Below are positions 5,318 through 11,163 of a stretch of 11,163 nt of DNA, piece after piece. The notes below the pieces were generated by a model. It saw only the letters and a list, made by a program, of their open reading frames with translations, had not been told where the DNA came from and searched no databases. The stretch is taken from the NCBI GenBank assembly GCA_028687525.1, contig JAQTZX010000026.1, forward strand, positions 1 through 11,163, in the 5' to 3' direction. Position 1 is the stretch's first letter. Every line of letters starts with the position of its first letter. The stretch comes from Candidatus Omnitrophota bacterium. Lineage in GTDB: Bacteria; Omnitrophota; Gorgyraeia; Gygaellales; Profunditerraquicolaceae. The position numbers and the translations under genes were made by a program.

Positions 5318-7066
5318 ATGGATAAGCTTTTATCTAACCGCGTTGTATTCCTATCCGGTGACGAGGCCCTTGCCCAGGGCGCTTATGAAGAAGGCCTTAG
5401 ATTTGCCGCTTCGTATCCGGGTACTCCCGCTTCCGAGATACTGGAATACCTTTCCTGCTGTAAAGGGGTCGATGCCCAGTGGTCGGTGAATGAGAAAGTT
5501 GCCTTTGAGGTTGCGCTTGGCGCTTCCATAGCCGGATGGCGCGCTCTCTATGCCTCCAAGCATGTAGGTATAAATGTGGCCATGGACCCGTTAATGACCT
5601 CCGCTTACACCGGAGTGAATGCGGGTTTTGTAGTGGTGACCGCAGATGATCCCGGGATACATTCTTCCCAGAACGAACAGGACAATCGTTTTATCGCCAA
5701 GTTTGCCAAGATCCCACTGATCGAGCCTTCCAGTCCCGCGGAAGCTCGGGAATTCGTAAAAGTCGCTTTATCCTTGAGTGAAGAATTCGATACTCCGGTT
5801 TTGTTTCGCCTTACTACCAGGATCGCGCATACCAAAGAGAACATGGTCATCGGGGCACGGAAGGATATTCCGTCCCGGGAATTCAGGGTGGATACGGAAA
5901 AATACGTGATGGTGCCCCGGAACGCGTATCAGCGTCATATCGTGCTTGAAGAGAAGCTTGTGCGCCTGCAGAGATACTCCGAGAATACACTTTTGAACAG
6001 GATGGAGCTGAAAAATAAAAAGATCGGTTTTATTACCGGAGGCGTTTCTTATCTTTATGCCCGGGAGATGTATCCGGACGCTTCTTTCCTGAAACTGGGG
6101 CTGGGATTTCCGTTCCCGGAGCGCAAGGCCAAAGCGTTCGCCGCCCGGGTTAAAGAAGTCGTGGTGTTAGAGGAGCTTGAGCCTTTCCTCGAAGAACAGG
6201 CGCGAACGGCCGGGATTCGATGCAAGACTAAAAAAGCCTCTTACCGGATAGGGGAATTGCGTCCGGAATACATCCCGGATATTCTCGGGGGAAAAGATAA
6301 AAAAGAGGATCCGGGCCGCCTCCGAAAACCGGTCATGTGCCCGGGATGTCCGCATAGAGCAGTGTTCACGGTTTTAAAGAAGTTGAAGACGGTCGTGTCC
6401 GGGGATATCGGATGTTACACTCTGGGGGCGCTTCCTCCGATGAACAGCCTTCATACCTGCGTATGCATGGGCGGAGGCATAACCATCATGGACGGGATGA
6501 GCAGGGCGCTGGGCAGAAATATCGCGGGAGTTATCGGCGATTCGACTTTCGTGCATTCAGGTATCACCGGATTGATCAATATGGTTTATAATAAGGCTAA
6601 AGGAGTGGTGATCATCCTGGATAACGGGACGACCGCCATGACCGGTAATCAGCCTCATCCTGCCACCGGCAGGACCGTTAAAAAAGAGGAGACCGCGAGA
6701 CTGCGGCTGGAAGAATTGTGCAAGGCGTGCGGCGTGGCCGCAGTTGATGTTATAGACCCGCGTAATATCAAGGTTTTGGAGTCGGGGGTAAAGAAAAGGC
6801 TGGAGGGGGATGTTCTTTCCGTGATCATAGCCCGGGCGCCGTGTAAATTGATCGACCGCACCAGGACGGATGTTCCTTCTTATCAGGCGCAGAAGTGCAA
6901 AAAATGTTATCTATGTCTGGAGATCGATTGTCCGGCTTTAATAAAAGAAGAATCCGGTTTGATTGAGATAAACCCATTGTATTGCACCGGATGCGGTTTG
7001 TGCGCGCAGGTATGTCCGTTTAAGGCTATAGGCTGCGGGGGAAAAGTTTTTAAGAACTTACGGTGA
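5318..7066 (+). CDS. iorA: Indolepyruvate:ferredoxin oxidoreductase, alpha subunit
   Basis: The 582-residue protein is of normal length for IorA. It interconverts aryl-pyruvate + CoA and aryl-acetyl-CoA + CO2 with ferredoxin, in a complex with IorB in the cytoplasm. The N-terminal half is the pyrimidine-binding domain (YPGTPASEI near residue 35, SKHVGINVAMDP near 88). CPGCPHR (341-347) and GDIGCYTLG open the thiamine-diphosphate domain. GDSTF (407-411) begins the thiamine/Mg motif, completed by LDNGTTAMTGNQPHP. The C-terminus has two ferredoxin motifs, C527-C530-C533-C538-P and C556-C559-C562-C566-P, consistent with two [4Fe-4S] clusters. The start is fixed by an in-frame TAA at 5312-5314, yet there is no Shine-Dalgarno site. 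The gene follows a symporter and precedes iorB by 45 bases. Confidence 0.96.
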   Translation: MDKLLSNRVVFLSGDEALAQGAYEEGLRFAASYPGTPASEILEYLSCCKGVDAQWSVNEKVAFEVALGASIAGWRALYASKHVGINVAMDPLMTSAYTGVNAGFVVVTADDPGIHSSQNEQDNRFIAKFAKIPLIEPSSPAEAREFVKVALSLSEEFDTPVLFRLTTRIAHTKENMVIGARKDIPSREFRVDTEKYVMVPRNAYQRHIVLEEKLVRLQRYSENTLLNRMELKNKKIGFITGGVSYLYAREMYPDASFLKLGLGFPFPERKAKAFAARVKEVVVLEELEPFLEEQARTAGIRCKTKKASYRIGELRPEYIPDILGGKDKKEDPGRLRKPVMCPGCPHRAVFTVLKKLKTVVSGDIGCYTLGALPPMNSLHTCVCMGGGITIMDGMSRALGRNIAGVIGDSTFVHSGITGLINMVYNKAKGVVIILDNGTTAMTGNQPHPATGRTVKKEETARLRLEELCKACGVAAVDVIDPRNIKVLESGVKKRLEGDVLSVIIARAPCKLIDRTRTDVPSYQAQKCKKCYLCLEIDCPALIKEESGLIEINPLYCTGCGLCAQVCPFKAIGCGGKVFKNLR

Positions 7067-7111
7067 GATTCCTCTCCTCTATAGTCCATAGCCTATAATC
7101 TATAACCTAAG
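7067..7111. repeat. Degenerate CTATA-word repeat between iorA and iorB
   Basis: CTATA occurs at 7079, 7093 and 7100, with CATAG at 7087, in a stretch of 33 bases. The words are variations on one 7-8-base unit. The repeat fills the whole intergenic space and ends seven bases before the iorB ATG, where the ribosome site should be. Confidence 0.5.
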
Positions 7112-7621
7112 ATGAACAAAAAAGATATAGTTAACATTTTATTCTGCGGCAGGGGAGGCCAGGGGGTATTGGCCGCGGCCGAGGTCTGCGGATGGGCGGC
7201 GGTCCTTTCCGGTTTCCATGTGAAGAAATCCGAAATGCACGGGATGGCCCAGCGCGGCGGTTCGGTTGAATCGCATCTAAGGTTCGGGAAAGAAGTGTTT
7301 TCTCCGCTTATCCCAAAAGGGGAAGCGGATTTCATAATTCCTTTCGACGGAGAGGAATTCATCCGCTTGAAAAGTTTTCTTAAAAATAACGGGGTTTGCC
7401 TTGTTGATGATTTGAATAGAGGGAAAGGGGCGTTGAAAGGACAGGGAAGATACATAAATGTTTTTCTCCTGGGGGCGCTTTCCCGGTATCTTTCCATAGA
7501 TAAACAGTTCTGGTTCGAAGCTATAGAGATCGTGTTTGCGGGCAAGAATCCGCGGGAAAATAAAGGCGTGTTTTTGAAAGGCCGTGAACAAGGCGGCGGA
7601 ACCAAAGGAGATGCGTTATGA
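7112..7621 (+). CDS. iorB: Indolepyruvate:ferredoxin oxidoreductase, beta subunit
   Basis: This is the 169-residue gamma-domain partner of IorA. The hallmark CGRGGQGV (12-19) and HGMAQRGGSV (43-52) are both intact; the first is the glycine loop of the pyruvate ferredoxin oxidoreductase gamma fold and the second is characteristic of IorB. FDGEEFIRL and LDDLNRGKG-like segments follow as in the family. It is somewhat shorter than the 190 or so residues common in homologues, and its C-terminal tail is glycine-rich and looks non-conserved. An in-frame TAA at 7103 makes 7112 the only upstream start, with no Shine-Dalgarno site. Its TGA overlaps the ATG of the next gene (ATGA), implying tight translational coupling to the CoA ligase. 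Confidence 0.92.
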   Translation: MNKKDIVNILFCGRGGQGVLAAAEVCGWAAVLSGFHVKKSEMHGMAQRGGSVESHLRFGKEVFSPLIPKGEADFIIPFDGEEFIRLKSFLKNNGVCLVDDLNRGKGALKGQGRYINVFLLGALSRYLSIDKQFWFEAIEIVFAGKNPRENKGVFLKGREQGGGTKGDAL

Positions 7622-8919
7622 TCTGGAATGAACGAATGGAATGTATGGCTTCCGGGGAGTTGAAAGAGTACCAGTCGGAGCGCCTGAAACGGACCGTGGA
7701 TTATATTTATAATAATTCACCGTTGTACAAAAAGAAACTGGATGCCTGTGGAGTTGATCTTGCTTTGATAAAAGGTATCGATGATATCGGGAAACTGCCG
7801 TTTACGGCCAAGGATGATATCCGCGACGCATATCCGTTCGGTTTGTTCTCCCAGCCTCTTGAAAATATCACCGAGATACATGTGTCGAGCGGGACCACCG
7901 GTAATCCGACCGTGGTAGGGTATACCAAGGAGGATGTCAAATTGTGGTCGGAGGTGATGGCGCGCGCTTTGTGCTGCGCGGGAGCTAAACCAGGGGATAT
8001 GGTCCAGAATGCCTACGGCTATGGTTTGTTTACCGGCGGTTTAGGTGTGCATTACGGCGCTTTGGAAATGAGATTGACCATTATCCCGTCTTCTTCCGGG
8101 CAGACCAAACGCCAGCTTAAATTGATGAGCGATTTCAAGCCGCGCATCCTGACCTGTACTCCCAGTTATTGTTTGTATATGGCTGAGGAGGCTCGGGAAA
8201 TCGGTTTGGATCCGCGGAAGAGCAGCTGGGAGATCGGGGTTTTCGGAGCGGAGCCGTGGAGCGAGTCCATGCGCAAAGAGATAGAATCGAGCTGGAACCT
8301 GCTGGCTACCGATATATACGGATTGTCCGAAATCGTCGGGCCGGGAGTGGCGCAGGAGTGCAGGCATAAAAAAGGCCTGCATATTTGGTGGGATGTTTTT
8401 TACCCGGAGATCATTAATCCTAAAACCGGCAAGCACGTAAAAGAGGGCGAGCCCGGAGAATTGGTGATCACCACGCTTACCAAACTGGGAATGCCGTTGC
8501 TGCGTTACCGTACCCGGGATATTGTGAGCATTAATTATGATATTTGTAAATGCGGCAGGACATCGCCGCGTATCAGCAAGATTACCGGCAGGACCGACGA
8601 CATGATCATTGTCAGGGGTATCAACGTTTTCCCGTCACAGATCGAGCATGTGCTTCTGGGTATTGAAGGCACCAAGCCGCATTATCAGCTGGTGGTGGAC
8701 CGGGAAGCCGGGAAACTGGATGAACTGGAAATTCTGGTGGAAGTCGAACATAAAATTTTTTCCGATGAGATTAAACAGTTAAGGATATTTGAAGAAAGGA
8801 TCACCCGGGAGATAGAATCCGTTCTGGGAGTTTCCGCGAAGGTAAAACTGGTGGAGCCTAAAACAATCGAACGCAGTGAAGGCAAGGCGAAACGGGTCGT
8901 CGATAAGAGGGTCAAATAG
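7618..8919 (+). CDS. paaK: Phenylacetate-CoA ligase (first copy)
   Basis: This 433-residue AMP-forming ligase activates an aryl-acetate (phenylacetate or similar) with ATP and CoA. Motifs in order: SSGTTG at 90-95 (ATP phosphate loop), DIYGLSE at 232-238 (adenylate site), RYRTRD at 296-301, C310-K-C312-G-R-T (the CxCGRT segment common in PaaK), GRTDDMIIVRG, then GKAKR at 422-426 with the C-terminal lysine region. It has a good ribosome site (AAAGGAG) inside the end of iorB and overlaps it by four bases. That coupling strongly suggests it supplies or consumes the aryl-acetyl-CoA of IorAB. A paralogue lies 590 bases downstream. Confidence 0.93.
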   Translation: MIWNERMECMASGELKEYQSERLKRTVDYIYNNSPLYKKKLDACGVDLALIKGIDDIGKLPFTAKDDIRDAYPFGLFSQPLENITEIHVSSGTTGNPTVVGYTKEDVKLWSEVMARALCCAGAKPGDMVQNAYGYGLFTGGLGVHYGALEMRLTIIPSSSGQTKRQLKLMSDFKPRILTCTPSYCLYMAEEAREIGLDPRKSSWEIGVFGAEPWSESMRKEIESSWNLLATDIYGLSEIVGPGVAQECRHKKGLHIWWDVFYPEIINPKTGKHVKEGEPGELVITTLTKLGMPLLRYRTRDIVSINYDICKCGRTSPRISKITGRTDDMIIVRGINVFPSQIEHVLLGIEGTKPHYQLVVDREAGKLDELEILVEVEHKIFSDEIKQLRIFEERITREIESVLGVSAKVKLVEPKTIERSEGKAKRVVDKRVK

Positions 8920-8920
8920 C

Positions 8921-9003
8921 GTATAAGTGCGCCCCGTCCAACTTATTATGTTCGGGGTGCGGGGATCCCGCCCCTCAAGCATGTTTCAGGCGGGATAAGT
9001 TCC
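8921..9003. repeat. Double-hairpin palindromic element in the paaK-ACT gap
   Basis: Stem one pairs 8929-8936 with 8953-8960 (8 pairs, one G.T, 16-base loop). Stem two pairs ATCCCGCC (8965-8972) with GGCGGGAT (8989-8996), also with a 16-base loop. Alternative pairings exist: GCGGG/CCCGC at 8959-8971 and AACTTAT/ATAAGTT at 8940-8946/8995-9001. No T-run follows. The equivalent gap after the second ligase is 41 bases rather than 125, so an insert of about 84 bases fits. Confidence 0.6.
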
Positions 9004-9044
9004 GGGTTTGTAATTTTCCTACTAACGAAACAGGGAGGATAAGC

Positions 9045-9476
9045 ATGAAACTGACTCAATTATCGGTATTCTTGGAGAATAAGCAGGGGCGGTTGTACGA
9101 AGTGTGCGCGCTGTTGGGGAAAAATAAGATCAATATCAGGGCTTTGACCGTTGCCGAGAGCGAAGAATTCGGGATATTGAGAATTGTGGTGGATAAACCG
9201 GAATCCGCCATGCGTGTTTTGAAGAAAAACGGCTTTACAGCCAACCTTACCGATATCGTGGCTGTGGAAGTCGGCGATCATCCGGGCGGGTTAGCGGGGA
9301 TATTGAAAATTCTGTTCGCGGGCAATATCAACGTGGAATATATGTATGGTTTTGTGGAGAAATTCTCCGATAACGCGCTTTTGGTTTTCAGATTCGAGGA
9401 CATCAACAAGGCGATAAAGGTCCTGGGCAAAAATAAGATCAGGATTGTGGGAAAAAAAGAGGTTGATAATCTTTAG
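9045..9476 (+). CDS. Double ACT-domain protein (first copy)
   Basis: The 143-residue protein is composed of two ACT domains and nothing else. The first (residues 1-70) has FLENKQGRL with ligand-loop glycine G15 and KINIRALTV. The second (about 72-143) has VEVGDHPGGLAG with the loop at 78-83 and NINVEYMYGF. ACT domains bind small ligands, most often amino acids, and dimerise. Stand-alone double-ACT proteins next to CoA ligases of the PaaK type are a recurring arrangement. I infer that it senses an aromatic amino acid and regulates the adjacent ligase, but no partner-binding motif is visible. It has a strong ribosome site GGGAGGAT eight bases upstream. Confidence 0.9.
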   Translation: MKLTQLSVFLENKQGRLYEVCALLGKNKINIRALTVAESEEFGILRIVVDKPESAMRVLKKNGFTANLTDIVAVEVGDHPGGLAGILKILFAGNINVEYMYGFVEKFSDNALLVFRFEDINKAIKVLGKNKIRIVGKKEVDNL

Positions 9477-9482
9477 GGAAAA

Positions 9483-9512
9483 GAGGGTGCCGTTACCGAT
9501 ACGGTTTATATG
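9483..9512 (+). promoter_or_regulatory. Distant ribosome site with a small hairpin before the second paaK
   Basis: GAGGG (9483-9487) is 22 bases from the ATG at 9510, too far for normal initiation. Between them CCGT (9490-9493) can pair with ACGG (9501-9504) around a seven-base loop. Folding it would shorten the effective spacing to about seven bases. The four-pair stem is weak, so this is a suggestion only. Confidence 0.25.
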
Positions 9513-10832
9513 AGTAAATTACCGGAAGTAAGATATTGGAGCAAAGAATTCGAGACTATCGACAGGCCGTCGCTCAAGAAACTCCAGGTGAAGCGCCTGA
9601 AAGAAACGGTATCATGCGCTTTGAAAACATCGTTTTACAAGGCGCGTTTGAAGAAGGCCGGGATTAACGGCCCCGAAGATATTAAAACCCTCGATGATCT
9701 GGAAAAGATCCCTTTTACCACGAAGGATGATCTGCGGGAATGTTATCCGGGCGGATTGCTTTCAGTGTCTCTTGAAGAAGTAGTGCGTATTCATACCTCC
9801 AGCGGTACAACCGGCACGCCGACGGTGATCTATCACACCGGGGCGGATGTTGATCGTTGGACGGATCTGGTGGCCCGTTCGATCACGGCCACCGGCGCGG
9901 GCAGGAAAGATATTTTTCAGAACATGATGAGTTACGGCATGTTCACCGGAGGGCTTGGGCTTCACTACGGGGCCGAGCGCGTGGGGATGACCGTCATCCC
10001 TATCGGCGGCGGGAATACCAGGCGCCAGATACAGCTGATGCATGATTTTAAGACCACCGTACTGCACATAACCCCGAGTTACATGCTGCATATTCATTCC
10101 AAAACCGGGGAATGCGGTTTTTCGGTCAATGATCTCAATCTTAGAAAAGCCTACCTGGGAGCCGAGCCTTATTCGGAGAATACCCGAAGAAAAGTGGAAA
10201 GTTTGTTTAATATAGACGTATATAATTCGTACGGTTTAAGCGAGATGAACGGCCCGGGAGTAGCTTTTGAATGCGTGTATAAATGCGGCATGCATACCTG
10301 GGAAGATGCGTATATACTTGAAATAACCGATCCGAAAACCCGGGAAAGCCTGGGGCCGGAGAAAGAAGGAGAGATCGTTTTTACCACTCTGACCAGGAAG
10401 GCCACCCCTCTTTTGCGATACCGGACGAGGGACCTGGCTTTTGTGCACGGCGGCGAATGCAGATGCAAACGAACGCATCGGAGGCTTTCCCGTATAACCG
10501 GCAGGACCGATGATATGTTGATCGTCAATGGCGTGAACGTGTATCCTTCACAGATAGAGGAAGTGATCATGCGTGTTCCCCAGGTGGGAAATAATTATCA
10601 GATTTGCCTGGAAAAAGAAGGAACGCTGGATAAGCTGATCGTGAAAGTCGAGATTTATTCCAAAATGTTCCGCGGGGACCTGGGAGAGATCGAGATTTTG
10701 AAAGAAAAGATAAAAACCGAACTGCGGGCGGCGATCGTGATCAACGCCGTCATTGAATTGCACGAACCGGGGGTGCTGCCTGTTTTTGAGGGGAAGGCGA
10801 AACGGGTAATAGATACGAGGCAGAAATTATAA
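9510..10832 (+). CDS. paaK: Phenylacetate-CoA ligase (second copy)
   Basis: This 440-residue paralogue of the first ligase keeps the same motif order: SSGTTG at 97-102, YNSYGLSEMNGPG, RYRTRD, GRTDDMLIVNG and GKAKR at 428-432. Differences are informative. The cysteine segment reads C317-R-C319-K-R-T-H, losing the glycine of CxCGRT. YPFG of the first copy is YPGG here. The segment after FTGGLG-HYGA that leads into the TPSY motif has GGGNTRRQ instead of SSGQTKRQ. These changes fall partly in regions near the aryl-acid pocket and suggest a different substrate, such as 4-hydroxyphenyl- or indole-acetate; that is inference. The start at 9510 lacks a close Shine-Dalgarno site. It lies 33 bases after the first ACT gene and 41 before the second. 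Confidence 0.92.
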   Translation: MSKLPEVRYWSKEFETIDRPSLKKLQVKRLKETVSCALKTSFYKARLKKAGINGPEDIKTLDDLEKIPFTTKDDLRECYPGGLLSVSLEEVVRIHTSSGTTGTPTVIYHTGADVDRWTDLVARSITATGAGRKDIFQNMMSYGMFTGGLGLHYGAERVGMTVIPIGGGNTRRQIQLMHDFKTTVLHITPSYMLHIHSKTGECGFSVNDLNLRKAYLGAEPYSENTRRKVESLFNIDVYNSYGLSEMNGPGVAFECVYKCGMHTWEDAYILEITDPKTRESLGPEKEGEIVFTTLTRKATPLLRYRTRDLAFVHGGECRCKRTHRRLSRITGRTDDMLIVNGVNVYPSQIEEVIMRVPQVGNNYQICLEKEGTLDKLIVKVEIYSKMFRGDLGEIEILKEKIKTELRAAIVINAVIELHEPGVLPVFEGKAKRVIDTRQKL

Positions 10833-10873
10833 TCGTTAATGTGTAAAGATGAAAATACGCCAGGGGAGGATTT

Positions 10874-11163
10874 ATGGCCAAACAACTGCATATTTTTTTG
10901 GAGAACCGGCCGGGAAGATTGGAATCTGTTACGCAGGAACTGTGTAAGAACAAGATAAATATTATTGCTTTTACCATACAGGACCGGGGAGATTTCGGCT
11001 TGATGAAGCTGGCGGTTAACAAGCCCGAACAGGCGTACCTGGCGCTGGCGGATAAAGGATATGCCTGCGCGCTCAAGGAAGTGGTTTTTATTTCCGTGCC
11101 CGACAGGCCCGGTAATCTGGCCCGGCTCGCATCTTTGCTTCTGAAGAACAAGGTCAATATTAT
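10874..11163 (+). CDS. Double ACT-domain protein (second copy, 3' partial)
   Basis: The gene is cut by the window edge after 96 complete codons. The start is clear: GGGGAGGAT lies four bases before the ATG at 10874. The first ACT domain has FLENRPGRL (loop glycine G14) and KINIIAFTI, closely matching FLENKQGRL and KINIRALTV of the first copy. A second ACT domain begins with SVPDRPGNLARL near residue 73 and is interrupted. The length to that point equals the first copy, so a total of about 140 residues is expected. The gene follows the second ligase exactly as the first ACT gene follows the first ligase, indicating a duplicated ligase-sensor cassette. Confidence 0.88.
   Translation, partial: MAKQLHIFLENRPGRLESVTQELCKNKINIIAFTIQDRGDFGLMKLAVNKPEQAYLALADKGYACALKEVVFISVPDRPGNLARLASLLLKNKVNI

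Noticed and set aside
8948..8998. Short ATG frame in the first paaK-ACT gap
   Set aside because: It lies entirely within the double hairpin, has no ribosome site, and is most simply an accidental frame.

Overview
The window (about 50% GC, every confident gene on the + strand) looks like a chromosome segment of an anaerobic, ferredoxin-using bacterium. AGGAGG-type ribosome sites and bacterial intrinsic terminators argue against an archaeon. The gene content, together with gaps packed with degenerate repeat words and small palindromes, reminds me of uncultured Omnitrophota-like or deltaproteobacterial genomes. That placement is inference, and a marker-gene or protein search would be needed to settle it.

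Layout. (A) 1-3236: a three-gene oxidoreductase set. It comprises a GlpA-type FAD dehydrogenase with a BFD-like [2Fe-2S] domain (5' end outside the window), a thioredoxin-reductase-fold FAD protein, and a small cysteine-rich DUF1667 protein, the same trio known from Thermotoga-type anaerobic glycerol-3-phosphate dehydrogenase loci. It ends at a very strong intrinsic terminator whose left arm encodes the last residues of the DUF1667 protein. (B) 3237-11163: a probable operon with an extended -10 promoter, a structured leader, a 58-residue symporter accessory protein, a sodium:solute symporter, indolepyruvate:ferredoxin oxidoreductase (iorA, iorB), and then two successive phenylacetate-CoA ligase + double-ACT-domain cassettes. 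The last ACT gene runs off the right edge.

How the genes could work together. In region B the symporter may import (or export) an aromatic or other carboxylate. The two CoA ligases would activate aryl-acetates to aryl-acetyl-CoA, and IorAB would interconvert aryl-acetyl-CoA + CO2 + reduced ferredoxin with aryl-pyruvate. Run one way this salvages aryl acids into aromatic amino acids; run the other way it ferments aromatic amino acids to aryl acids. The ACT proteins next to each ligase suggest amino-acid feedback on each arm.

The gaps are the least ordinary part. They hold GGTTAA/TTAACC repeats, a REP-like 84-base palindrome with a terminator hairpin inside, a 14-bp inverted repeat, GC-rich mini-hairpins and an approximately 80-base double hairpin. 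Five genes whose leaders carry such sequence, or a small hairpin, lack a normal Shine-Dalgarno site. Two of these leaders contain short ORFs that begin inside the same 14-base repeat word. I see no RNA genes, CRISPR array or transposase.
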